From Ascoidea rubescens DSM 1968 (lineage: Eukaryota; Ascomycota; Saccharomycetes; Ascoideales; Ascoideaceae), in contig NW_017962923.1 of NCBI RefSeq assembly GCF_001661345.1, positions 186,001-250,000 of the forward strand: 64,000 bases of DNA, given 5' to 3'. The notes under the pieces were generated by a model. That model ran no database searches. It saw only the letters and a program-made list of their open reading frames with translations, and was not told the DNA's origin. The position numbers and the translations under genes were made by a program. Positions 1-8,382 of the stretch are shown here, piece after piece. Numbering within the stretch: the first letter of the stretch is position 1; every line of letters starts with the position of its first letter.

Positions 1-1
1 T

Positions 2-1069
2 TTTAATATTGCTTCAAATAATAATTTTAATGATTTTAGTTCTCAAAGTGATTCTGTTTTTTGTCAATTAAATATTAATAAAAGTCATCTGGGCTTAATC
101 AATAAGAGTGATGCTAATAAAATAGTTGCCGATATAAATAATGATGACAAGGGTATTAAAAAAATTAAAGGCGATAATAAAAGCAAAGAAATTTTAAATA
201 GAAATGACCAGTTGAGTAAAACTTTCTTTAATCAGAAAAAACTGAAAAATCGTGAATCTCAAAATCAACTAATAGTCACAAATGCTTTTCGAATGGGCGA
301 AATTACTCAAGAGTTTAATGAGGTATACAACTCAATAAAAGATAATTACATTAATAACATGAAGGATAATTTTTATGGAAATTCAAAATGTTCTGACATT
401 AATACTGAGCAAGAAACAACTGAAGAGCAGTTAACATTAAAAGTTAATAAAAAAGATTTTCTGGAAATGAAAATTGTGGGACAATTTAATCTTGGATTTA
501 TTCTTGCAACCTCTAAGCACGAGAATTTATTTATAATTGATCAACATGCTTCAGATGAAAAATTTAATTTTGAACAATTAAGAAAAAATACAAAATTTCA
601 AAGACAAAGGTTAATCAGTCCTATTAATGTTGAATTGGCAATAATAGATGAAATGATTGTTAAAGATAATATTGAAATGATCGAAAAAAATGGATTTAAA
701 ATTAGGGTCAATGAGAATAATAAAGCAGGATTCAAAATTGAATTGATTTCGATACCAATATCTAAGAAGACAGTATTTGATTTAAGTGATTTTATTGAAT
801 TAGTATATAAAATTAAGGAGAATCAAAGTGGTGGATATAAGATTAATAATGAAGTGAGTTGCTCTAAAATATATTCGATGTTTGCTTCAAGAGCATGTAG
901 AATGAGTATAATGATTGGTAAACCATTGAATATTTCAAAAATGAAAAAGGTTGTCAGTAATTTAAGTCAATTAGACAAACCTTGGAACTGTCCTCATGGA
1001 AGGCCAACAATGAGACATTTGATGGAGTTAACAAAAATTGAAACATTTATCGAAGACTATACAATTTAG
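2..1069 (+). CDS. PMS1: DNA mismatch repair protein Pms1 (MutL homologue), 3' part
   Basis: This is the C-terminal part of a eukaryotic MutL protein of the yeast Pms1/human PMS2 type, which with Mlh1 nicks DNA after mismatch recognition in the nucleus. The frame is open from base 2, so the gene begins outside the window and no start codon should be assigned. The end matches the family closely: GQFNLGFI, then the endonuclease metal-binding motif DQHASDEKFNFE (DQHA-x2-E-x4-E, starting near base 539), then ACRMSIMIGK and the C-terminal CPHGRPTMRHL metal-site motif. The upstream portion is the usual asparagine/lysine-rich linker and is not conserved. A CTG codon falls in the variable position just before EMKIVGQFN. 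The gene converges on the next one. Pms1 rather than Mlh1 or Mlh3 is favoured by the intact DQHA motif and the spacing to CPHGRPT. Confidence 0.93.
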   Translation, partial: FNIASNNNFNDFSSQSDSVFCQLNINKSHLGLINKSDANKIVADINNDDKGIKKIKGDNKSKEILNRNDQLSKTFFNQKKLKNRESQNQLIVTNAFRMGEITQEFNEVYNSIKDNYINNMKDNFYGNSKCSDINTEQETTEEQLTLKVNKKDFLEMKIVGQFNLGFILATSKHENLFIIDQHASDEKFNFEQLRKNTKFQRQRLISPINVELAIIDEMIVKDNIEMIEKNGFKIRVNENNKAGFKIELISIPISKKTVFDLSDFIELVYKIKENQSGGYKINNEVSCSKIYSMFASRACRMSIMIGKPLNISKMKKVVSNLSQLDKPWNCPHGRPTMRHLMELTKIETFIEDYTI

Positions 1070-1514
1070 TGACTGCAATTTTATTATTAAAGTTAAGAAA
1101 AAATGAATAAAAAATGAATAAAAAATGAATAAAAAATGAATAAAAAATGATGTCGTATATGAGCATATAATTGAAACACAATTGAAATATAATTAACGTA
1201 TAAATTTATGATCAATTTTTGATTTTAAGAAAAAACATTTTTAAAAATTTTTTTTTCTCGAATAAGACAACACAAAAAACAAACAAACTTGACACTAAAA
1301 AATAAAAATAAATGAATGAATACTTAAAATGTAGAAATCAAGTAGTAATCTGAAATAAAAGGGAAAGAATAAAAAAAGAATAAAATTAAAAAAAACAAAA
1401 TAAGACCCTTAAAGAAAAAAAACAAAATAGAAATCATTGAAAAAAAAACACACTAACATTTAGAATTAGCTTCCACATTAAAAATAAAAAAGTATAATAA
1501 AAAAATTCATCAAA
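1070..1514. other. Convergent 3' intergenic region with an 11-bp A-rich tandem repeat
   Basis: This spacer lies between the ends of PMS1 and the tail-anchored protein gene. About 1099-1149 holds four to five copies of an 11-bp unit resembling AAAAAATGAAT, just downstream of the PMS1 stop. The rest is A-rich on the + strand and would supply AT-rich polyadenylation signals for both genes. No gene is seen. Confidence 0.6.
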
Positions 1515-2648
1515 TTAAGTCATAAGAAAATTGAAAATTGAAAATTGAAACAAAAAAAAAAATAAAATAAAAAAAATTAAAAAAAACAACGCGTAAAAAC
1601 CAGTATTTTTAAAGAGTAAAACATTTCTTCTGAAAAAATTAGGCTGAGTGTAATTAGAATCATCGTTATGATTTATAAGTAATTTTTCGTTTAATAAATC
1701 GGAGGGAAGATAAGAGATATCTAAAGTGTTAGATTTGTATTTAGATGAATTTGGAGAAGGAGAGGGAGTTAAAGGAAAATCAAAGAAGGGATTTTGATGG
1801 ATAGGGGAATTATTTTTAGAGAAATTATTTGAAATGATAATTTGCAAATCCTTTAATGAAGAACTGTCACCTAAGAAAGTAAAATTAGTCAAGTGATTTT
1901 GAGAATTAAAAGGTGGTAAGTGTGAGAATTGATTGTCAGGGGTAAAATCAATACCCAATGAAGACCAATTTAAAGATGGAATTGACACAAATGATGAAAG
2001 GTTTTGATAGTATAAGTCATCAAGATCGTCTCTCGTTAAAGATAGGTATGACAAAGAAGGTTGTTTTTTTAAATCTAAGGATAATCTTGAAAATTTGAAG
2101 ATATTATTTTGAAAATTAGATATGTTATTTAAATGGGAGTTTACAATATCGTCAAGGGGAAACAAGACTTTGTAAATAAGAATTGAGTCATTTGATGTAG
2201 TATTATCACCAAGATTTGAATAATAAAAGGTTAAGGCCTTTAAAAATGAGTCATAAATTAAAATCAAGTTGGTGTCGAATTGAAGCAAGTTGACAACATC
2301 TAAAGAATTCAACAGAGAAACTATGGTAGAGTTATAAATTAAAGAGTTGTTGGTATTAGTATAACCTAGTTTAAACTTTGACCAATTGTTGTTAATAAAA
2401 GCAGAGGAAATATCGATTAATTTCAATTGATTTGAAATAAAATCAATTGGCTTATTTTCTAAATAGAGTGGAATTAGACCATTGAATTGGAACGAATTGT
2501 TTTTAGTGAGATTGAATTTTTTAAAATGATCTATATTGTACGATTTTCGATTCGAATTAAACTCAGGATTTGATAACTCGATATAAGAGTTAATGTCAAT
2601 TAAATAACTAGGATTTGGGAAAGACGAAGATGAAGAGGCAGCAGCCAT
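1515..2648 (-). CDS. Tail-anchored membrane protein of unknown function
   Basis: This 377-residue protein is not recognised. It begins with an alanine/serine run, continues as a serine- and asparagine-rich mostly soluble region, and ends in one strongly hydrophobic segment (about residues 350-374, very phenylalanine-rich) with almost nothing after it. That is the architecture of a tail-anchored protein inserted post-translationally into ER, peroxisomal or outer mitochondrial membrane. There is no signal peptide and no clear domain. A W-x-x-L string (WSSL, mid-protein) resembles an Atg8-interacting motif, but such strings are common. Pex15 of S. cerevisiae has similar length and topology, yet I see no convincing sequence match. 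The frame is long, uses AT-rich codons like its neighbours and has a clean ATG, so a real gene is likely. Confidence 0.7.
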   Translation of the reverse strand: MAAASSSSSFPNPSYLIDINSYIELSNPEFNSNRKSYNIDHFKKFNLTKNNSFQFNGLIPLYLENKPIDFISNQLKLIDISSAFINNNWSKFKLGYTNTNNSLIYNSTIVSLLNSLDVVNLLQFDTNLILIYDSFLKALTFYYSNLGDNTTSNDSILIYKVLFPLDDIVNSHLNNISNFQNNIFKFSRLSLDLKKQPSLSYLSLTRDDLDDLYYQNLSSFVSIPSLNWSSLGIDFTPDNQFSHLPPFNSQNHLTNFTFLGDSSSLKDLQIIISNNFSKNNSPIHQNPFFDFPLTPSPSPNSSKYKSNTLDISYLPSDLLNEKLLINHNDDSNYTQPNFFRRNVLLFKNTGFYALFFLIFFILFFFLFQFSIFNFLMT

Positions 2649-4244
2649 TTGAGAGAATAAAGGGGATAGAAGGAATAAAGAGAGAAAAGGGAATCGAATT
2701 AAACAAAAAGCGATAAAATAGAATAATAATTAATCAATCACCGATTAAATTTTTTAAAAGTTTTATCAGTAAAACAGTATAAAATTGTTCAAGTAAAAAG
2801 AAGTAAAAGGAAGTTAAATGGAAATTGAAGAGTATTTAAATAAATGGATGGATATTAGTGAGCGAAAAAAAAGATGAAAAAAAAAAAAAGATAATGGGAA
2901 AAAAATGAGATAAATGTGCAGATAGAAGGCCCTGGCCAATGAAAAGAGCGGTGATTGCAAAAAGCGATGCAAAATTTGAGGGATCGGAAAGGGTGAAAAA
3001 CGAAAGGGAGAAAAACAAAAAAACAAATGGGAAAAAGAGAAAAATATAGAGAAAAAGCGAAACACATGGATTAGACGAAAAAATAGCAAATAACGATAAA
3101 GAATGATAAAAAGTGATAAAAAGTGATGCAAAACAAAAGACGATTGTGGGAGATTGGAAAAAGTGAGAGTTATCAAGGTTCATTTAAAATGGCTGGAGGA
3201 ATGCATCCAGAACATTGGCATTTTGAGTGTGAGTGGAATTGCTAAAGAAAAACAAGAAAAAAATCACCAAAGAAGTAACAAAAAAGCAACAGGCTGAAAT
3301 TAGCAGAGATCCCAGTAAACACAAACATCAGCAGCGCGAGACTCCCGAACTAGGACCAGAATCCTGGGCTGATTACATGAGGCAATTTCAAATGCTTCTG
3401 GCCACTTCCGGTTGTGGACAAGGATACACAACAATCCTTGCGGTCGATAACCTAAACGCGCCAAGCGGACATGTCTAGCAGAAATAGAATCTCATATACG
3501 AGAAATGTGGTAAATCCTCCTGCTGTCTCAAACCCAGTTGCAAGAACAGCCGATGCAGCCAATTAATGCTGGCAAACTTGATACTTGCAGAACACGCGCC
3601 ACAGCCGGGTTTAATACCCTTGCACGTAATACTCAGCGCGTATCTGAGACATAACGCAGAACACGGCAGAAGCCAGAAACGCGGTTCAGATGTCAAGGTA
3701 TTGATTACACGTGACCAAATTTGGTGTGCGGCTGAAAACGTGATTGCGCGTGCACGTGTCCACTGGAGTGGTTGCTTTCTGGATGAGCATCTAAGGCACG
3801 TCAAGCTCAACTGTAAAAAGCATCTTTTGAGAAGAGCCATCAAATCATCCCTACCTGTTTTAGCAGTGTTTAATTATAAATCAATCACAGAATAAGGGTT
3901 TTGTATTTATAATCTCTTTTTTTTTTTGTTATTTTTTACTGCAATATCGTTTCTCTTCTCTATCAGTTTACTTCTGCCATTTTCAAATATTATCACTGCT
4001 TATCTTAAAATTTCCTATAAATAAGAGTCATTTTTCTTCCCTTGATCTCCTCAAGCTGAATAATCTGAGTATTGATAATTCAGCCATATACTATATATAT
4101 ATCTATATATTTTCTATACTTCTTCTTTTGTTTCTTCTTCTTCCTATTTTTTCTTCCTATTTTTTTAATTACTTTTCAGCATATTAATCATTTAATTATC
4201 TAATCAATTGTACAACCTTAATCTATTCATAATATTTCTTATAA
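2649..4244. promoter_or_regulatory. Large divergent intergenic region with a GC-rich block and CACGTG boxes
   Basis: This 1.6-kb spacer separates two divergent genes. 2649-3190 is purine-rich on the + strand, as in yeast leaders. About 3300-3860 is clearly richer in G+C than the surrounding genes. It holds two CACGTG boxes (3708-3713, 3753-3758), a near-palindrome CCACTGGAGTGG (3760-3771), and CTCAGCGCGTATCTGA (3632-3647), which recurs inverted at 63898-63913. Small open frames exist on both strands (for example 3233-3478 and 3566-3895 on +) but lack recognisable content. 3900-4244 is pyrimidine-rich and looks like the promoter of the zinc-motif gene at 4245. Confidence 0.55.
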
Positions 4245-5048
4245 ATGTCTTATCATTCTCAGACCTCAGCTCCATATTCAAATCTAAATTTAAATCAAAA
4301 TCAAAATCAAAATGGTTTATATTATAATCAAAATTACACCTTTAATCAAAACTTAAATGAGAATCTAAATTTAATTCATTCTTACCAATGTTTAAATCAA
4401 ATTGTAAATCAACTTAACCAAAATTTAAATTCAAATTTAAATTCAAATTCAAATTTAAATTCAAATTCAAACTCGTTCTCAAATATTGATCTATCTTATC
4501 TAAATCAAAACTCATTTACTTCTTTTCCATATTTAAATACCAGCACTAATTTCGATCTTAATAACCACTATATGCATTGTTGCAAATGCCATTTTAATGG
4601 CATTGATAATCTACTTAAAATAACCTCTCCAAACCCTCATTGTTCCTGTACTCATGTATTTTGCGCAAATTGTGGTCTAATTAACACAAATTATAATTTT
4701 AAAGATCAATTCCAAAAAAATCTTTTATATTTTAAAACATTAAACCTATCATTAAATCAAAATAATTTGAATCAAAATAATTTGAATCATATAGATAATA
4801 GTAAAATTAAAATTAAAAAGGATATTAAAAATAAAAATAAAAATAAAAATAAAAATAAAAATAAAAATAATTACAATGGCACTATTAGTTTTAATACTAA
4901 TCATAACGATAATCTCAGCAAAAATTATGATCTTAATAATCGTAATCTTACAAAACCTTATAGATCAATTCTTAAAAAAACTCAGACTGATTCTTTCCCA
5001 ACATTGACTCCAAAAGCACACAAAAAAGTTCATTTTATCTTGCCCTAG
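4245..5048 (+). CDS. Asparagine-rich zinc-motif protein with SILK and RVxF PP1-docking motifs
   Basis: I do not recognise a named orthologue for this 267-residue protein. Residues 1-108 are dominated by asparagine/leucine/serine repeats. Residues about 110-146 carry a compact cysteine/histidine cluster (C-C-x-C, then C-x-C-x-H-x-x-C-x-x-C) that looks like a zinc-binding knuckle. A lysine/asparagine repeat (around 4820-4870, hexanucleotide AAAAAT units) follows. The tail holds S241-I-L-K244 and K261-V-H-F264. These match the SILK and RVxF docking motifs of protein phosphatase 1 regulators, in the usual order and about 17 residues apart. From that I infer a PP1 (Glc7)-binding protein. The zinc motif is seen directly; the PP1 role is inference from motif knowledge. 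A pyrimidine-rich promoter precedes the ATG. Confidence 0.75.
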   Translation: MSYHSQTSAPYSNLNLNQNQNQNGLYYNQNYTFNQNLNENLNLIHSYQCLNQIVNQLNQNLNSNLNSNSNLNSNSNSFSNIDLSYLNQNSFTSFPYLNTSTNFDLNNHYMHCCKCHFNGIDNLLKITSPNPHCSCTHVFCANCGLINTNYNFKDQFQKNLLYFKTLNLSLNQNNLNQNNLNHIDNSKIKIKKDIKNKNKNKNKNKNKNNYNGTISFNTNHNDNLSKNYDLNNRNLTKPYRSILKKTQTDSFPTLTPKAHKKVHFILP

Positions 5049-5435
5049 TGAATAATTAATCCATTATTTATTATATTTTATTGTTATCCCTTTCGATTCT
5101 TTCTATTCTTTCTATTCTTTCCATTTGTTTTTTTAGGGTGGTTTATTTTCATGAGAAATCTTCACTATTAAAAACTGGTTTATTTTATCGCTGTTTTATT
5201 ATTGTTTTATAATTTTTTATGATGTTCTATGATTTTTTATGATTTTTTATTTATACCTTATATTGTAGCTAGGATAATAAACAATTGAGATAATATGTAT
5301 TAAAATAGCATTATTAAAATAATATTATTGAAGTAACATTAAAATTAATAAATAAAAATAAATTGAAAATAAAAACCCCAAAAAAGAAACAAAAAAAAAA
5401 CAAAAAAAACAATAATCATAAATAAAAGAAAAAAT
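5049..5435. other. Convergent 3' spacer
   Basis: AT-rich spacer between the zinc-motif gene and ERV25, both of which end here. It contains T-rich strings, repeated ATGATTTTTTATG-like units near 5218-5250 and A-rich tracts near 5380-5420. These fit polyadenylation regions. No gene or RNA is seen. Confidence 0.6.
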
Positions 5436-6317
5436 CTATTGGATAACTTTCCTAGTTTTTAAATAATTGTAAAAATATAATAATTGTAATAAACTGATAA
5501 ATATTAGTAAAATTATTATAACGATTTGAGACTTGACAACATTAATGTATGTATTTTCATTAGTATCTCTTAGATTTGCTTCTCTTTTAACAAGATAATA
5601 TAAATTATCTGTTAAATCGTCAATTTCGTTTTCAATCTGAATTAAGTCCTTATGTAATGGAGTTAGTTTTTCACTTTGTTTAATTAAATTTAAATCTCTC
5701 GATTTTAAACCAATTTCCAAATCCATCACTATTTCCTTGTTTTCACCATCATTTGACCAACTTGCATCTTTAAGATAATTTTCAAAACAAATTTCAAAAT
5801 ATCTTTGTGAAATATCATAATCATTCATAATTTTATTACTGTTACTATTATTATTATTGTAATTATTTAAAAATGAAGTTTTGAATATAATACGTAATTT
5901 TCCAGAGATGTCAGATTTTGACCGATAAAGATTGCCAAATTGATCAAATACTTTAAAATTTAAAGATTGCGAGTTAATCTTATCACCAACAAACATACTT
6001 ATTATAATCAAATTATCATTATCATCATCATTATTATTATTATCGTTTTTGTTGTTATTATCAAGGCTAGACTGACTATTGTCATAATATCTGAAACATG
6101 ATTCAAAATCGTATTTTTTGTTGTAATTTTTTTCATAATTTTCAATATCTTTTTGCTTCAAAGGAGGTACAATTATACCAATTGAACTAACCAACTGTAG
6201 ATAAAATAAAGACACTAGTATTATAAAACGTAATATAGTAAGGTTGGAATTAAATTTAAAACCATTAAAATTGAAATTGAAAATTTGACCTATTCCATGC
6301 CTGCTTGTTAATTTCAT
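5436..6317 (-). CDS. ERV25: p24-family cargo receptor of COPII/COPI vesicles (delta subfamily)
   Basis: This 293-residue type I membrane protein of the p24 family helps package GPI-anchored and other cargo between ER and Golgi as part of a hetero-oligomer with Emp24, Erp1 and Erp2. Seen in order: a signal-type hydrophobic segment (about 28-48), a GOLD domain with the two family cysteines (ESCFRYYD and FEICFEN), a coiled-coil membrane-proximal helix, a transmembrane segment and a short tail ending NYLKTRKVIQ. The juxtamembrane string LRDTNENTYINV matches the TMED10/Erv25 delta class (MRDTNEST in animals), which decides the assignment. Oddities: the positively charged stretch before the signal core is long (about 28 residues), and the GOLD domain is interrupted by asparagine-rich inserts. 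It is divergent to the DUF3445 gene. Confidence 0.82.
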   Translation of the reverse strand: MKLTSRHGIGQIFNFNFNGFKFNSNLTILRFIILVSLFYLQLVSSIGIIVPPLKQKDIENYEKNYNKKYDFESCFRYYDNSQSSLDNNNKNDNNNNDDDNDNLIIISMFVGDKINSQSLNFKVFDQFGNLYRSKSDISGKLRIIFKTSFLNNYNNNNSNSNKIMNDYDISQRYFEICFENYLKDASWSNDGENKEIVMDLEIGLKSRDLNLIKQSEKLTPLHKDLIQIENEIDDLTDNLYYLVKREANLRDTNENTYINVVKSQIVIIILLIFISLLQLLYFYNYLKTRKVIQ

Positions 6318-6974
6318 TATTATATCAAAAGCAAATCAGTAGAAAAAACCCCAAACACTCTAAAGGAAGATCTCTCGACCCCAAAAATAAAAAACGTAGA
6401 ATGAGAATAATTGTTGGCCAGCAATAGGTATATCTACCGACGTGTTAATACTTCGATAAAGAGCGATGAAAAATAAAAAATAGAAAATGGAGCAGCTAAC
6501 AAAAAAAAGAGGCTGCAGAAGATGCACAAGTAAAAAGAAGAAAAGTGAAACGAAAACTGGTCTGTTAGTAAATCCAAAATCGATAGCAAAATGAAGCATT
6601 GATTGTCTCTTGCAGCTCATGCCTCAGGCGCAACAGAAAACAGATCATCCTGCAAATTCTCCAGAACAATAAGAGGCAGAACACGTGTACTATACAGACC
6701 ATAAACACGGTACTGATTTGGAAGCCACTGTGTTGGTACTTTACAACGTGATGTACTTTGCACGTGCGCAATGCATTTTTTCCGGTTTGGGCTGTGGGAG
6801 TCCACTGCAGTGGATCGCGGGTACTTCTCAAAGCAGTTGCTGATAAACTCGAAAACTCGAGTTTTCTTATCCAAGCTGATTCAACACAGTGGAGAAACTC
6901 TGATATATAAGTATGGAGCAGCTTCTCCAGTTTTGAAGCTTTTCTGCTCTGCTTGCTGTCACAATTTGCTTGCA
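6318..6974. promoter_or_regulatory. Divergent promoter of ERV25 and the DUF3445 gene
   Basis: The right half is G+C-richer than the genes. It carries CACGTG at 6682-6687 and 6761-6766, a perfect 12-bp palindrome CCACTGCAGTGG at 6802-6813, and a perfect 16-bp palindrome GAAAACTCGAGTTTTC at 6851-6866. A TATA box (GATATATAAG, about 6901-6910) lies about 65-75 bp before the ATG at 6975 and points toward the DUF3445 gene. Open frames through this block are judged non-coding. Confidence 0.6.
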
Positions 6975-8201
6975 ATGGACTGTTTTTCTTCCCAGCATTT
7001 GGCTGCTCATTGGAAATTGCTTGTTCTTCCTCTTCCTCTCCTTACCCCCTTTATTTTTTATCACATCTACAACTATTTCAATGCAAGCTCTGATAAACCA
7101 TTGAAATTGCAGGCTGCTTGTGATCAGAAAGCTTCTGTTTTGCTTCAGTCTACTGAGCTTGTTTATCCCATACCATCTGACTATGTTTGGCAAGATCAAC
7201 TTCCCATTCCATATAGACCGTTTAAACCAGTTTATAAAATGAATCTAGGAATAAAATTCATATCCATTGATGATTTGTTTTTAATTGACAATACCTACTT
7301 AACTACAATCGACGAAAAAAAAACATTATTATCAGATCAAAATCATGTTAATAGAACTATCTTTTTTGATAAAGATGATCCAGTCACAATCCTAGCAATA
7401 AAAGAGGCCTATAACTATATTGTAAATGTTTACTTACCAAAAAGATTTCCAAAATATTTTCAAATTCTTCCAAACGAAAATCTTTTATTTAATAAGATTA
7501 CTAATCACAAAATCCCTTTAGACTCTTTATATTGCTTAAATACAGACCAAATAAACCAACTATTATTCGATTTATCTTTACAAATTCAAGAAGATTTATT
7601 ATGGTTAATAAAAGATCCAGACAATCAAAATATTCTGCCAGAATTTAGAGATGAGTATGTTTTAAAAGCTGCCACTTGTTTGCTACCCTCCAGTTTTGAT
7701 CCGAGTGAAAAATTTCTTAAAAACTTAACTGCAATACATGGCCCTGTTCCAAAATATTCTTTGTCATTAAAAACTTCAATGAATAAATTTTTTAATAATT
7801 TGAAATTAAATAAAATTGTTCAAAGAAATAACTGGTCTATTCAACTAAATTCAAATTTTAACCAAATATCAAAACAAACTTCAAGATTTGATCAATCAAG
7901 ATCTTCTTCTGAAAAGGAACTGCTATCTGCTAAAAATTTGGATTTTTCAAATGATGTTTTTTTAAGATCCGAAAGGCAGTGTTTAATTAGATTACCAAAA
8001 TCAAATGCCGTTTTATTTTCTATTAGATATTATAAAACTAGTTTAAAGCAAATTAAAGATGAAAATCTTGGTAACGATCTTGCAACTGCGATTGATGGCA
8101 TCTTCCCCGAAATGGCTGCTTATAAAAATAGAGGTAGATGGGGACAAGCATGTAAAGATTTTCTTTTAAATAATGAAAATGGCATTTTAAAAACTTTATA
8201 G
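6975..8201 (+). CDS. DUF3445 (heme-dependent oxidative N-demethylase-like) protein with N-terminal membrane anchor
   Basis: This 408-residue protein carries the DUF3445 domain. Bacterial relatives include a heme-dependent oxidative N-demethylase; the role of fungal members is unsettled. Family landmarks: MNLGIKFISIDDLFLIDNTYL opening the domain, IQEDLLWLIKD (about 205), AIHGPVPKY (about 253-261), NNWSIQLN, and RSERQCLIRLPKSNAVLFSIRYYK (about 331-354). Residues about 13-33 are a hydrophobic segment suggesting a membrane anchor facing the cytosol or ER. I chose the ATG at 6975 over the in-frame ATG at 6771. A TATA box at about 6902 lies between them, and the extra 68 residues look like translated promoter (Cys/Trp-rich, no conservation). 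It converges on DNF3. Confidence 0.8.
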   Translation: MDCFSSQHLAAHWKLLVLPLPLLTPFIFYHIYNYFNASSDKPLKLQAACDQKASVLLQSTELVYPIPSDYVWQDQLPIPYRPFKPVYKMNLGIKFISIDDLFLIDNTYLTTIDEKKTLLSDQNHVNRTIFFDKDDPVTILAIKEAYNYIVNVYLPKRFPKYFQILPNENLLFNKITNHKIPLDSLYCLNTDQINQLLFDLSLQIQEDLLWLIKDPDNQNILPEFRDEYVLKAATCLLPSSFDPSEKFLKNLTAIHGPVPKYSLSLKTSMNKFFNNLKLNKIVQRNNWSIQLNSNFNQISKQTSRFDQSRSSSEKELLSAKNLDFSNDVFLRSERQCLIRLPKSNAVLFSIRYYKTSLKQIKDENLGNDLATAIDGIFPEMAAYKNRGRWGQACKDFLLNNENGILKTL

Positions 8202-8382
8202 TTGCTTGAATCTTTATTGTTTTCTACATATCCCATATATATACCCAATCATCTTATACTAAAAAATAAAAAAACAAATAATACAAAAAAATTTTAGTTA
8301 CAAAAATAAAACAAAGAAAACGAAAAAAAAAAAAATAATCCGTAAAAAAAATTAAAAAAAAACAACCCTTTATTCGAAAAGA
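8202..8382. other. Convergent 3' spacer between the DUF3445 gene and DNF3
   Basis: This short spacer holds a TATATATA-containing efficiency-element-like string (about 8232-8242) and A-rich tracts near 8310-8360. It is consistent with overlapping polyadenylation regions. No gene is seen. Confidence 0.5.

Noticed and set aside
2814-3183. Phe/Leu/Ser-rich open frames on the minus strand
   Set aside because: They translate a purine-rich simple sequence in three overlapping frames; such leaders give false hydrophobic frames.
3233-3895. Small open frames (81, 109 and 122 codons) in the GC-rich block
   Set aside because: No recognisable motif, overlap on opposite strands, and the sequence resembles other promoter blocks in the window. 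Kept only as a finding about the block.
6771-6974. In-frame N-terminal extension of the DUF3445 protein
   Set aside because: It spans palindromes, CACGTG and a TATA box and lacks family similarity; the ATG at 6975 is preferred.
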